Position numbers and translations under genes: made by a program. From DATJLY01 sp963729295 (GTDB lineage: Bacteria; Pseudomonadota; Alphaproteobacteria; ATCC43930; CGMCC-115725): 64,000 nucleotides of DNA. The DNA lies in contig CAVSNJ010000025.1 of NCBI GenBank assembly GCA_963729295.1, forward strand, positions 496,001-560,000, given 5' to 3'. Under the pieces are notes generated by a model. It did no database searches, was not told the DNA's origin, and was given only the letters and a program-made list of their open reading frames with translations. Of this stretch, positions 1 through 8,948 are shown piece by piece; positions within the stretch are counted from its first letter, which is position 1; each line of letters opens with the position of its first letter.

Positions 1-179
1 CTTCGTCACAACATTTCCTTTCGAGATAGCTCTTCGACGGATGAAGCGCTACGCGCATGCGCGCACGCCGACAAGCGGTGCCTCGTCATATGAAAGTTGC
101 GATGCACGCGGGGATGCTGGGCGCTCCCGCTGCTTAGAAACGTCACCCGGCGCGTGGCGCAAGTGTAGTTAGGAAACTT
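1..179. other. Non-coding left edge
   Basis: No convincing gene lies here. It is the region downstream of the first binding-protein gene (minus strand) and is cut by the window edge. I see no strong terminator hairpin with a T-tract. Confidence 0.5.
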
Positions 180-1439
180 TTAAGGAGTTTTCGCGCTCAC
201 GTAGGGGAAAGCGAAGTCGCCCGTCTTCTTGCGGTCCGGCCACACGATCGGCTCATGCGAAATGTCGCGGAACTGGTCGACCGTGTGCCCGGTCACGTGC
301 TGGAACTGCACGAAGAACTGCTCCGACTTGGTCCACTCGCCGTCCGGCCCGAAGCTGATCGCTCCGACGACGGTATGGAACTCGTGCGCATGGATGTATT
401 GCGCGATCTTGTCCTGGTCGAGGCTTTGCGTCGCCGTGACCGCTTCGGCGAGCACCTGTCCCGCTGAATAGGCGAAGGGCGGGAAGGAGTAGCCCAGAGG
501 ATCGAGCCCTTCCTTGGCGGCGACGTCGGCATATTTGGCGAGCAGACTCGTGGTCTCGGGCGTCATCACGCTCGGCACCGGCAAGAACGCCTCGGTGTTG
601 ACGATGCCGTTGATGAGCGGCCCCAACTGCATCTTCACCGCGGTAATGATGAGGCCGATCATGGCGCCGCCGAACATTTTGGGCTCGAGTCCGATCTCGT
701 TCGCCGCGCGCACGATGCCGACAGAATCGGGCGGATATGCGGCGGCATAGACGATGTCGGGCTTCGCCGCCTGGATCGCGCGCAGGATCGGCGCATAGTC
801 GGTCGTGTCGGGCGGATATGACCTGTCGAAGACGGTGGTGAAGGGCAGGTCCTTCAGGTTGGCGCGCGCGCCGGCGATGGCGTTTTGCGCGAACTCGGCG
901 TCGGCGCCGACGATCGCCACCGTCTTGAGCTCGTCCTTGTGCTGCATGGCGAGCTCGAAGAACCCGGTCGAGAAGGATTTCTCCGGCTCCGGCCCCGACG
1001 ACAGCATCGAGAAATAGCGCGGATAGTGGAACTTGCTGTTCGCGGCGTTGGCGAGAATCCCGATCGTCGTCATGTTGTGCGCGGCGATCACCGGAATGGC
1101 CGGCGCCACCATGTTGGTGGCATAGGGCCCGATCAGGAGATCGACCTTGTCGACCTCCATCAGCTTCGTATAGATCGGCGGCACGTTCGAGGGATTGCTC
1201 TGGTCGTCGTAATAGACGATTTCCACTTGGCGGCCCAAAAGACCGCCCTTGGCGTTGACGTCGTCCTTCCAGATCTCGAGCGCCGCCAGCACCTGCTTGC
1301 CGATGGCGGCGACGCCGCCGGTCAAGGCCATGCTGCAGCCGATCTTGATCGGCTCGTCCGCCCGTGCCGCCGGCACCGCCGCCGCCGCGACGAAGAACGC
1401 GGCGACGAGGGCGACAGCGGCCTTACACACCCAGCGCAT
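180..1439 (-). CDS. Liv-type ABC transporter substrate-binding protein (copy 1)
   Basis: Periplasmic ligand-binding protein of the branched-chain amino acid/amide (Peripla_BP_6) family, 419 aa. The N-terminus has a Sec signal peptide ending near AARA|DE, followed by the family opening PIKIGCSMALTGG. Shared family blocks include YDDQSNPSN, LLIGPYATNM and GPDGEWT. A GTG four codons upstream (1451) sits inside the AGGAG ribosome binding site, so I chose the ATG at 1439. It is the last of three tandem paralogues, 31 bp after copy 2. No LivHMGF genes are nearby, so the partner transporter must lie elsewhere. The ligand cannot be read from the sequence. Confidence 0.88.
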   Translation of the reverse strand: MRWVCKAAVALVAAFFVAAAAVPAARADEPIKIGCSMALTGGVAAIGKQVLAALEIWKDDVNAKGGLLGRQVEIVYYDDQSNPSNVPPIYTKLMEVDKVDLLIGPYATNMVAPAIPVIAAHNMTTIGILANAANSKFHYPRYFSMLSSGPEPEKSFSTGFFELAMQHKDELKTVAIVGADAEFAQNAIAGARANLKDLPFTTVFDRSYPPDTTDYAPILRAIQAAKPDIVYAAAYPPDSVGIVRAANEIGLEPKMFGGAMIGLIITAVKMQLGPLINGIVNTEAFLPVPSVMTPETTSLLAKYADVAAKEGLDPLGYSFPPFAYSAGQVLAEAVTATQSLDQDKIAQYIHAHEFHTVVGAISFGPDGEWTKSEQFFVQFQHVTGHTVDQFRDISHEPIVWPDRKKTGDFAFPYVSAKTP

Positions 1440-1470
1440 GCGCAGTCTCACTCCTAATTACGGCGCCTTG

Positions 1471-2694
1471 TTACTGCGCCTTGTCGTACGGCATCACGTT
1501 GCCGTTCTTGTATTGCGGCGGCCACACGGTGACGACGTGCTTAGGGTCGCTGAACTCCTCGAGCGAGCCTGTCTTGATGTGCTGGAACTGCACCACGACC
1601 ATGCGCGCCTTGGTCCACTCGCCGTCGGACGTGAAGGAGATCGGGCCGGCGATGGTCTGGAACTCGTGGCTGTGGATGTATTGCGCGATCTTCTCGTTGT
1701 CGAGGCCGCCCGTCGCCGTCACCGCCTGGGCCAGAACCTGGCCGGCGCCATAGGCGAACGGGATATAGGAATAGCCGATCGGATCGGTCTTTTCCGTCAC
1801 CGCGCGCGCCTGATAGCGCTTCAGCACGTCCTTGAGGCCGGGGAAATCGAAGCCGAGCGAGAACGCATCGACATAGAGGATGCCGTTCGCCAGCGCGCCA
1901 AGCTGCATGCGCCCGGCCGTGGAGGCGAGCCCGACCATGGTGCCGCCGAAAATCTCGGTCTTGAGCCCGGTCTCGTGCGCGGCGTGGACCATGCCGACGG
2001 TGTCGGGATTGTAGCCGGCGTTATAGACGATGTCGGGATGGGTCGCCTCGATCGCGTGCATGACCGGCCCGTAATCGGTCGTGTCCGGCGGATAGGCCTT
2101 GTCGTAGACGATGTCGAGCCCGTCCTTCTTGGCGTTGTCGCGCGCGCCGTCGATCGAGTTCTTGGCGAACTCGGCGTCCGCGCCCGAGAGCGCGATGGTC
2201 TTGGGCTTGGGAGTCATCCCGAGCGCGACCGCCATGAACCCTTCGGTGAAGGCTTGGCGCGGATTGGGGCCGCTCGACAGCATCACGAAGTAGCCGGGAT
2301 AGTGGAACTGGCTGTTCGCGGCCAAGGCGGTTACCGCGATCGTGGTCATCTTGTGCTGCATCAGGATCGGGATCGTCGGCACGGCCATGTTGGTGGCATA
2401 GGGCCCGATCAGGAGATCGACCTTGTCGACCTCGATCAGCTTCGTGTAGATGCCGGGGATGAGCGTCGGATTGCTCTGGTCGTCATAGCAGTCGAGCACG
2501 ACCTGGCGGCCGAGCAGCCCGCCCTTGGCGTTGACGTCGTCGCGCCACAACTCCCAGCCCATCTCCACCTGCTTGCCGTTGACGGCGACGCCGCCGGTCA
2601 AGGACGCGCTGCACCCGATCTTGATCGGGTCGGCCGCGTGCGCCGCACCTGCCGCCACGATGAAACCTGCTGCCAGCGTCACGATCTTCTTCAT
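1471..2694 (-). CDS. Liv-type ABC transporter substrate-binding protein (copy 2)
   Basis: Second of three tandem Peripla_BP_6 proteins, 407 aa. The start at 2694 is chosen because GGAGGG lies just upstream and the protein then begins with a standard signal peptide (MKKIVTLAAGF to GAAHA|ADPIKIG). Longer upstream reading would put a charged, non-signal leader in front. It shares LLIGPYATNM, YDDQSNP, FHYPGYF and SDGEWTK blocks with copies 1 and 3, which points to tandem duplication followed by divergence. It probably delivers a small organic ligand to a permease encoded outside the window. Confidence 0.88.
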   Translation of the reverse strand: MKKIVTLAAGFIVAAGAAHAADPIKIGCSASLTGGVAVNGKQVEMGWELWRDDVNAKGGLLGRQVVLDCYDDQSNPTLIPGIYTKLIEVDKVDLLIGPYATNMAVPTIPILMQHKMTTIAVTALAANSQFHYPGYFVMLSSGPNPRQAFTEGFMAVALGMTPKPKTIALSGADAEFAKNSIDGARDNAKKDGLDIVYDKAYPPDTTDYGPVMHAIEATHPDIVYNAGYNPDTVGMVHAAHETGLKTEIFGGTMVGLASTAGRMQLGALANGILYVDAFSLGFDFPGLKDVLKRYQARAVTEKTDPIGYSYIPFAYGAGQVLAQAVTATGGLDNEKIAQYIHSHEFQTIAGPISFTSDGEWTKARMVVVQFQHIKTGSLEEFSDPKHVVTVWPPQYKNGNVMPYDKAQ

Positions 2695-2711
2695 GGGTTC
2701 CCTCCAAATCT

Positions 2712-3953
2712 CTATTGTTTCGCCGTGTCGTAGGGATAAACGAAATCCGCCGTCTTGATCTTCGCCGGCCACACGACCTCGGCGTGATCAGTGCCGCGGA
2801 ACTGGTCGAGATTGTTTGGCGCGACGTGCCGGAACTGGACGAAGATCCGGCCCGATTCGGTCCACTCGCCGTCGGCATCGAAGCTGATCGTGCGCAGCAC
2901 CGTCGGCACCGGATGGGCGTGGAGCCAGGCCGCGATTTTTTGCGGATCGAGGCTCTTTGATCCTTCGACGCCGGCGGCCAGCACCTGGCCCGCGGCATAG
3001 CCGAACGGCGGGAACACATAGCCCAGCGGATCGACGCCCTGCTCCTTCGCCGCGCGCTCCTGATAGGCGGAAATGAGCGCCACGGCATCGGGCGTCAGCA
3101 GCGCCTTGGCCGGCGCGAAGACGGTGCTGTTGAGCATGCCGTTCATAAGCGGACCCAGTTGCAGTTCGACGCTGGTGATGCCGAGGCCCACGAGCGCGCC
3201 GCCGAAAATCCTGGTCTTGAGCCCGATCTCGTTGGCGGCGCGCACGACGCACACGGTATCGGGCGGATATGCCGCGACGAACACGATGTCGGGGTTGGTT
3301 GCCTGCACCGCGTGCATCACCGGCGCGCAGTCGCTGATGTCGGGCGGATAGAACTTGTCGTAGACGATCTTGTAGTGCTGCTCGGCGGCGTTCTTGCGCG
3401 CGCCCTCGACCGCGTTGCGGCCGTATTCGGCGTCGGCGCCCAGGAGCGCGATTGTCTCGGGCCGCGGCTTCTGCGCGTTGGCGAGCGCCAGGAAGCCCGT
3501 CGAATAGGAGCGCTCGGGGTCGGGCCCGGTGGCGTTCATCGAGAAATAATTCGGATAGTGGAACTCGTGATTGGCCGAGTTGGCAAGGATGCCGACCGTC
3601 ATCCGGTTTTTCTGCATCAGGACCGGGATGGCCGGCGCCACCATGTTGGTGGCATAGGGACCGATCAGGAGGTCGGCCTTGTCGATGTCGATGAGCTTCG
3701 TATAGATGCCGGGCACGTTCGCCGGCTGGCTCTGATCGTCATAGCAGTCGAGCGCGACGGGGCGGCCCAAGAGCCCGCCCTTGGCGTTCACTTGGTCGCG
3801 CCAGATCTGGAGCGCGAGCAGGATCTGCTTGCCGATCCCGGCGACGCTGCCGGTCATCGCCATGCTGCACCCGACCTTGATCGGCTCGGCAGCCGCGGCC
3901 GGCCGAGCGAGCGCCGACGTGGCGAAAAGGGCGGCGGCGAAGAGCGTGCGCAT
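2712..3953 (-). CDS. Liv-type ABC transporter substrate-binding protein (copy 3)
   Basis: First transcribed of the three tandem binding proteins, 413 aa, with a signal peptide ending near RPAAA|AEPIKVG. Its ATG directly follows the TAG stop of the FAH-family gene with no gap, so translation is probably coupled to that gene. The family blocks GCSMAMTGSVAG, YDDQSQP, LLIGPYATNM and DADGEWTES are present. The linkage suggests that the ligand, or a breakdown product of it, is a substrate of the FAH-family enzyme. That link is inference from gene order. Confidence 0.88.
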   Translation of the reverse strand: MRTLFAAALFATSALARPAAAAEPIKVGCSMAMTGSVAGIGKQILLALQIWRDQVNAKGGLLGRPVALDCYDDQSQPANVPGIYTKLIDIDKADLLIGPYATNMVAPAIPVLMQKNRMTVGILANSANHEFHYPNYFSMNATGPDPERSYSTGFLALANAQKPRPETIALLGADAEYGRNAVEGARKNAAEQHYKIVYDKFYPPDISDCAPVMHAVQATNPDIVFVAAYPPDTVCVVRAANEIGLKTRIFGGALVGLGITSVELQLGPLMNGMLNSTVFAPAKALLTPDAVALISAYQERAAKEQGVDPLGYVFPPFGYAAGQVLAAGVEGSKSLDPQKIAAWLHAHPVPTVLRTISFDADGEWTESGRIFVQFRHVAPNNLDQFRGTDHAEVVWPAKIKTADFVYPYDTAKQ

Positions 3954-4960
3954 CTAATTCTCGACCCGCTCGGGGATGAAGCGGTTCTTCATGCGGCCCA
4001 GGCCCTCGATCTCCGTCTCCATCACGTCGCCGGCCTTCAAGAACGTGTTCGTGCCCTGGCCGACGCCGCCGCACGTGCCGCAGAACAAGAGATCGCCCGG
4101 CTCCAAGGTCGAGATGCGCGAGGCAAATTCGATCTGCTCCTCGGGCGTGTAGATGAATTGCGAGGTGTTGCCGTCCTGCTTCGTCACGCCGTTGACGGAA
4201 AGATGAATGCGCAGCTTCGTGTGGTCGGGGACGAAGGCGCGCGGCACGAGATAGGGGCCCATCGGCGCGAAATTGTCGGAGCCCTTGCCGCCGAACCAGT
4301 CGGAGCGAAGGCCGGGCCGGTCGGGCCGCATCTGCCAGTCGCGGCACGAGACGTCGTTGCCGGTCATGAACCCGGCGATGCATTCCAAGGCGCGCGATGC
4401 CGAGACGCGCTTGGCTTTCCGTCCCATGGCGAGGCAGAGCTCGGCCTCCCAGTCGATCTTCGAGGTGCCGTGCGGGATCTCGATGTCGTCGAAGGCGCCG
4501 GCGAGCGCGCTTGGCGCTTTCAGGAACATGTACGGGTGCGACGATGCTTTCTCGCCGGTGAACTGGCGATCGGCCGGCGACATGCCGGCGCGGATCATCT
4601 CGTTCACATGCTCCTGGAAATTCTGCGCCGCGTTCAGAATCTTGCCGGGCCGTCCTACGGGCGCGCGCGGGCGCAGCGCCGAAACCGGCGCTACGGCGCC
4701 GCAAAACGCGCACTGCCAAGGCTTTCCTTCTCGATGAAGGCGACGAGCTCTTGCAGCACCGCGAAATTTGCGTCCCATTCCTCGACGAGGCCGCGCAGCG
4801 ATCTCGTGTCGCCGAGCGTGTGCTTGCGGCCGGCCGCGGTCTCGCGAAATGCCGCGTGCGCGCGCTCGATCCCGATCGCCTGGTCGCCCAGCACGATAGC
4901 CGCGAATTCTGCGCCGCCGGCGGCGGCGAACGTCGCGAGCTTGAATGGCGTCCCGTCCAT
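3954..4960 (-). pseudogene. Fumarylacetoacetate hydrolase (FAH) family protein, frame-disrupted
   Basis: Two overlapping frames together make one full-length FAH-family protein of about 335 aa. The N-terminal part (4960 to about 4695) begins MDGTPFKLATF and ends at a premature TAG shortly after SARFAAP. The C-terminal catalytic part (from about 4700 to 3954) carries the metal-binding features of the family: DWEAELCLAMG, GNDVSCRDWQ and LFCGTCGGVGQGT. The frame change lies at about 4690-4710, in GC-rich sequence with a short T-run. FAH-fold enzymes hydrolyse or decarboxylate beta-dicarbonyl acids in aromatic catabolism. Either a sequencing indel or a true inactivating mutation is possible. The intact C-terminal domain favours the former. 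Confidence 0.75.
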
Positions 4961-4966
4961 GGCGTC

Positions 4967-5005
4967 CCCTCCCGGCCAGGATTTTTCATGATCCTACCGG
5001 GAGGG
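4967..5005 (-). promoter_or_regulatory. Hairpin sequestering the FAH ribosome binding site
   Basis: In the minus-strand transcript CCCTCCCGG (5005-4997) pairs perfectly with CCGGGAGGG (4975-4967). An inner AGGAT/ATCCT stem adds to it. The 3' arm contains the GGGAGGGG Shine-Dalgarno, 5-6 nt before the ATG at 4960, so the binding site would be occluded when the stem forms. No U-run follows, so it is not a standard terminator. Confidence 0.5.
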
Positions 5006-5054
5006 CGCCGGTTCAGCCATAGGTCTCGTCGCGAGGCGGCGCGCGATGAAACGA

Positions 5055-5420
5055 TCATTCGACGACGACGGTGCCCTGCATGCGCGGATGGATAGTGCAG
5101 ATGTATTTGTAGGTGCCGGGCGTGTCGAAGACGAACGAGAAGCTGTCGTCGGTGTCGAGCGGCGGCGATTTCCACAATTTCGGATCGCCGTCGGCCACGA
5201 CCGTGTGCACATCGTCGTCCTTGTTGGTCCAGATCACCCTGGTGCCGCGCTTCACCGTGATCGTGCCGGGCCCGAAGGCAAAGTTGTCGATCGCGACGGA
5301 CACGTCCTGCGCCGTGGCGGCAACGCCGGAGCTCATCAGAAACCCGCCGGCAGCGAGCGCCACGAGCGCCGCCACGACAAGCGGCAGCGCAAGACGGCGG
5401 CCGCACCAGAACTGAAGCAT
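5055..5420 (-). CDS. Cupredoxin-domain protein (plastocyanin/amicyanin-like)
   Basis: Small exported blue-copper-type protein, 121 aa, with an N-terminal hydrophobic signal or anchor (about residues 10-35). Type 1 copper ligands can be read directly: a His in DDVHTV, then Cys, His and Met in CTIHPRMQG. It presumably carries electrons or copper in the periplasm. The gene starts 10 bp after the metallophosphoesterase stop, so the two are probably co-transcribed. Both diverge from the ECF sigma/anti-sigma pair, which may control them. Confidence 0.88.
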   Translation of the reverse strand: MLQFWCGRRLALPLVVAALVALAAGGFLMSSGVAATAQDVSVAIDNFAFGPGTITVKRGTRVIWTNKDDDVHTVVADGDPKLWKSPPLDTDDSFSFVFDTPGTYKYICTIHPRMQGTVVVE

Positions 5421-5430
5421 GGCGGCCGCC

Positions 5431-6357
5431 TCAGGATGCGAGAGTCGCGTCGCTGAGCGACGCTTTTTCCGCGACGATCTCGACGCGGCGCACGCCGAGC
5501 ATGGATTTCAATTGCTCCGCCGGTACCTTGAGCGGCCCGGGCGACGCGCCAGGGGCGCCGGGCGCGGCTTGCGGAAAGCAGGTCGAATAGGCGGTGCGGC
5601 AGGTGATGTTGCCCTCGACTTTCTGGATCACCTGGTGGATGTGGCCGTTCAGCACCGTGACCGAGCCGAAGCGCTTCAGATACGCCATCGCCGCGTCGGC
5701 ATCGTCGGTGCCCCAGCCCCATTGCGGATAGACCGACCAGAGCGGCATGTGCGAGAAGACGACGACCGGCGTCGACGCGCTCTTGCCTTTCAAGTCATCC
5801 TCGAGCCATTCGAGCTGTTCCTGGCCAAGCGAGCCCTGGCCGCCCGCCGTGAGATTCAGCACGTTGACGAGGGCGACGAAATGCACGCCGCTTTTGTCGA
5901 AGCTGTACCAGCCGCCGGGCGATTTGCCGCGGCCGAAGCGCGCGAAGAATTGCTTGCCGTCGTCGCCGATCACGTCGTGCTCGCCCGGTACGTGGAAGGT
6001 CTCGAGCTTCGCCCCCTTGAGCAACTGGTCGGCTTGATCGAACTCCTCGGGCTTCGAGAGATGCGTGACGTCGCCGGTATGGAGCATGAAATCGGGCTTC
6101 GCCGCCACGATCCGGGTGAGCGCCTCGGTCAAGGTTCCGTCCGGGTCGGGATTGATCGGGTTCTTGAAGCCGATATGCGTGTCGCTCACCTGGGCGAAGC
6201 TGAACGTGCCGGGCTCGGCCGCGGTGGCATCGCCGATCAACTGCAACGAGTGCGGCACTCCGCCCTGCACCGTCCACAGCACGCCGGCGCTGCCGAGCAT
6301 GAGGCATTCTATCGCCTTGCGGCGGGTCGTTCCGTTGACGTTCCTGTCGTGCGGCAT
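5431..6357 (-). CDS. Exported metallophosphoesterase (calcineurin-like)
   Basis: Calcineurin-fold phosphoesterase, 308 aa. Metal-binding motifs occur in the expected order: VSDTH, LHTGDV, GEHD, FSHMP and NGHIH. The N-terminus (TTRRKAIECLMLG...) has a twin-arginine and a hydrophobic stretch, suggesting Tat export. I prefer the ATG at 6357 because AGGAGA precedes it at good spacing. The ATG at 6378 has no ribosome binding site. It heads a two-gene unit with the cupredoxin. The substrate is unknown. Confidence 0.85.
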   Translation of the reverse strand: MPHDRNVNGTTRRKAIECLMLGSAGVLWTVQGGVPHSLQLIGDATAAEPGTFSFAQVSDTHIGFKNPINPDPDGTLTEALTRIVAAKPDFMLHTGDVTHLSKPEEFDQADQLLKGAKLETFHVPGEHDVIGDDGKQFFARFGRGKSPGGWYSFDKSGVHFVALVNVLNLTAGGQGSLGQEQLEWLEDDLKGKSASTPVVVFSHMPLWSVYPQWGWGTDDADAAMAYLKRFGSVTVLNGHIHQVIQKVEGNITCRTAYSTCFPQAAPGAPGASPGPLKVPAEQLKSMLGVRRVEIVAEKASLSDATLAS

Positions 6358-6471
6358 GTCGTCTCCTCTTGGGGCCATGCGGAGAAGATTGCCGGCACCC
6401 CTCGCTTATTCGGTGACGGCAAAAAATTTTTGCGGGAATAAAATGGCCGCGGCTCCGATCTGGACTCGTTC

Positions 6472-6990
6472 ATGGAACGCGATCGCGATTTTGCCGGCGT
6501 GGCGCTTCCGCATCTCGATGCGGCCTACAACCTCGCGCGCTGGCTCACCGGCAACGGCGCGGAGGCGGAGGACGTGGTGCAGGAGGCGCTGGTGCGGGCC
6601 TTGACCTATTTCCCGGGCTATCGCGGCGGCAACGCGCGCGCCTGGCTGTTGCGGATCGTGCGGAACGCCGCCTATGCCGCCTTGAACGCGCGGCGCGAGG
6701 GGGCGGGGGCGGCGCAGCCGCTCTGGGACGAGGATGGGGGCGTGCCCGAGCCGGCCGATCCGGGCGACGATCCCGAGACCGCGCTCATCCGCGGGCGCGC
6801 CTCAGCCAAGCTCGACGAGCTTTTGCAGCGCCTGCCGCCCGAGCTCAAGGAGACGCTCGTGCTGCGCGAGCTCGAGGAATTGTCCTATCGCGAGATCGCC
6901 GAGGTGACGGGCGCGCCGGTCGGAACCGTCATGTCGCGCCTGTGGCGCGCGCGGCGCTTGCTCGCCAAGGCGGGAGCGGGCGAGCGATGA
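6472..6990 (+). CDS. ECF-family RNA polymerase sigma factor
   Basis: 172 aa with sigma region 2 (AYNLARWLTGNGAEAEDVVQEALVRA, given here only as its position at about 18-45, key DVVQEA) and region 4 (LSYREIAEVTGAP with GTVMSRLWRAR, about 130-165). There is no region 1 or 3, as expected for ECF sigma factors. It overlaps the next gene by ATGA, the usual sigma/anti-sigma arrangement. A GGGAATAAAA sequence at 6434-6443 in the divergent gap might be an ECF-type -35 element, but I cannot pair it with a convincing -10. The likely targets are its own operon and the divergent phosphoesterase-cupredoxin pair. Confidence 0.9.
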   Translation: MERDRDFAGVALPHLDAAYNLARWLTGNGAEAEDVVQEALVRALTYFPGYRGGNARAWLLRIVRNAAYAALNARREGAGAAQPLWDEDGGVPEPADPGDDPETALIRGRASAKLDELLQRLPPELKETLVLRELEELSYREIAEVTGAPVGTVMSRLWRARRLLAKAGAGER

Positions 6991-7721
6991 ACCAATCCTG
7001 CGACCGCGCCCTGCTGCTCCAGGCCGAATTCGACGGCGAGCTCGACGCTGCGCAATCGGCCGAGCTGGCGCGGCATCGCGAAAGCTGCGCCCTCTGCCGC
7101 GCCAACTGGGCGAGGCTCGAAGCCTCGCGCCGGGCGTTACGCGAACTGGCCTACCACGCCGCGCCCGACGCGTTGAAGGCGACGCTCGCCGCGCGCCTCG
7201 CGCCGCCCGCGCCGCGGGTCCGGCGCAGCCCGTGGCGCGAGCCGTTGAGCTTTGCCGTGGGTGCTGCGCTCGCGGCGATACTCATCCTCGTCGTGTGGCC
7301 CGCCGGCAACGATGCGATGCTGGCGGCGCTCGTCGACGATCACGTGCGCTCGCTCCAGCCCGGGCATTTCTACGATGTCGCGTCCTCCGACAAGCACACG
7401 GTGAAGCCGTGGTTCGACGGCAAGCTCGACTTTGCGCCGCCGGTGAAGGATCTGGCGGCGGACGGATATCCGCTCGTCGGCGGCAGGCTCGATTATCTCG
7501 GTGGCCGCGCCGTCGCCGCGCTCGCCTACGAGCACGGCAAGCACCCGATCAACCTGTTCGTCTGGCCGGCGCGCGCGGGCGCGGGCGAACCGCCGGAAGC
7601 GGAGCGCGCGGGCTACAACATCGTGCACTGGGACGACGGCGGCATGTCGCTCTGGGCCGTCTCCGACATGGAAAAGGACGAGCTCGAGGACTTCGCACGC
7701 GATTGGCGGAAGGCACCCTAG
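6987..7721 (+). CDS. Zinc-binding membrane anti-sigma factor
   Basis: 244 aa. The zinc-finger anti-sigma signature H-x3-C-x2-C is at H30, C34 and C37. One transmembrane segment follows (about 84-104, SFAVGAALAAILILVV), then a periplasmic domain of about 140 aa that could sense the signal. The start at 6987 overlaps the sigma-factor stop as ATGA. An upstream in-frame start would extend into the sigma gene and is unlikely. By family analogy the cytoplasmic part holds the sigma factor until redox or envelope stress releases it. Confidence 0.87.
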   Translation: MNQSCDRALLLQAEFDGELDAAQSAELARHRESCALCRANWARLEASRRALRELAYHAAPDALKATLAARLAPPAPRVRRSPWREPLSFAVGAALAAILILVVWPAGNDAMLAALVDDHVRSLQPGHFYDVASSDKHTVKPWFDGKLDFAPPVKDLAADGYPLVGGRLDYLGGRAVAALAYEHGKHPINLFVWPARAGAGEPPEAERAGYNIVHWDDGGMSLWAVSDMEKDELEDFARDWRKAP

Positions 7722-7725
7722 AAAC

Positions 7726-8856
7726 TCAGCGCATGCACACCGTCTCGACTTCGAGATCGGCGCCCAGAATTTCCTCGAACAGCGACAGCGCCGCGTGCAG
7801 CGCCTCCATCGGGTGGACGCGGCGCAGCGGATAGCGCCGCGTCAGGCGGTCCCAGCACACCACCGTCTGATCGAGCTTGCCGAGCGCGTCGCCGATCTCC
7901 CAGATGGTCGCGCGGCAATTGCGCAGGAAGGTCAGGAACGGCGCCGGATCGGTCTTGCGGAGGAACATCTTGTCGTAGCCGTCCTCGTAATCGGCGAGGA
8001 TCGCTTCGATCTTGCCCCATTGCGCCCTGAGTTCGGTCCTGACGCGATGATGCAGCGGCAGCAGCGCGTGCCGCGTCGATCCCGCGCCGAAACTGCCCAT
8101 CCCCTCGCTGTTCTTGAGCCAGCGCGCAAGTTCAAGAAGTGCCGGCCTCAGGCGCTGATACTGGAAGGCGTAGAAGGTGATGATCTTCCACGAATAGAGG
8201 GTCTCGAGCGCGCCGTCCTCGGGGAGCCGGAATGTCGCGATGATCGGCGCCAGCGCCTCCTCGTCCTTCGCCTCCCACAATTTCTCGATGAGCTTCTTCA
8301 CCTGCCCGCGCGACGCCTTGGCGTCGGGATAGGCCGCGCGCACGATCGGCACGAAGCGCTCCTGGATCAGGGCCTGGAGCTCGAGCCACTGCTCGTCGCT
8401 GATGTCGAGATAGCGGTCGTTGACCGAGATCGCTTCGGCCTCGAGCACGTCGCGCAGCAGGAACGGGTCGAGCGTCGGCAGCCGCGCCAGCGTGCGCAGC
8501 AGCCGCAGATCCTCCTCGAACGCCTCGCGGTCGCCGTTGCGATTGAGGCCGCATTTCTCGGCGAGCGCTTCCTCGAGCTGGCGGTCGTGCAGGAAGATGG
8601 TGCTGCCGCCCTCGCCGGGGCTTTTCTCGTTGAACGGGAAGAACAGCTTGGTGCCGACCGGCGGGTCGCGGCGCGAGCGCCGCTCGGACGGCAGCACGCT
8701 GTGCTTCATCACCACGACGCCGTTGAGGCAGGCGTGGCGGAAGAACAGGTCCCCTTCCGCGGGATTGTCGGCGAGAATTTTCAGGGTCGTGCCGTTGCAG
8801 TCGAACACGCGCGACGAGCCGGTGTCGATCATCGGGCTGAAGAGGTCGTCCTTCAT
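7726..8856 (-). CDS. Conserved hypothetical protein, 376 aa
   Basis: I do not recognise this family. The protein is soluble-looking, with no signal peptide or membrane segment. It is rich in charged helices in the C-terminal half, has an acidic Leu/Glu-rich middle (about 90-200), and has a basic patch SERRSRRDP near residue 57. Coding quality is good: one long frame with typical codon use, convergent with the anti-sigma gene across 4 bp. It has an ATG at 8856 and is divergent from the NMT1-type binding protein. Nothing in it indicates a reaction. Confidence 0.7.
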   Translation of the reverse strand: MKDDLFSPMIDTGSSRVFDCNGTTLKILADNPAEGDLFFRHACLNGVVVMKHSVLPSERRSRRDPPVGTKLFFPFNEKSPGEGGSTIFLHDRQLEEALAEKCGLNRNGDREAFEEDLRLLRTLARLPTLDPFLLRDVLEAEAISVNDRYLDISDEQWLELQALIQERFVPIVRAAYPDAKASRGQVKKLIEKLWEAKDEEALAPIIATFRLPEDGALETLYSWKIITFYAFQYQRLRPALLELARWLKNSEGMGSFGAGSTRHALLPLHHRVRTELRAQWGKIEAILADYEDGYDKMFLRKTDPAPFLTFLRNCRATIWEIGDALGKLDQTVVCWDRLTRRYPLRRVHPMEALHAALSLFEEILGADLEVETVCMR

Positions 8857-8948
8857 GTTCTTCCGCGAGAGAGTGTCCGGCCCCGCTCCGATTGCAGCGC
8901 AGGAAAGTTAACAAACTCCCTCTGCCGCCCCTTTGGTATGGTCGCCCG

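Noticed and set aside
4691..4778. Separate start for the FAH C-terminal half at 4778
   Set aside because: Its first about 30 residues are out of frame with the real N-terminal domain and non-homologous. The gene is better read as one frame-disrupted protein from 4960.
3159..4991. 610-codon plus-strand frame across binding-protein copy 3 and the FAH gene
   Set aside because: Mirror of two recognised minus-strand genes, with low-complexity Arg/His/Asp composition.
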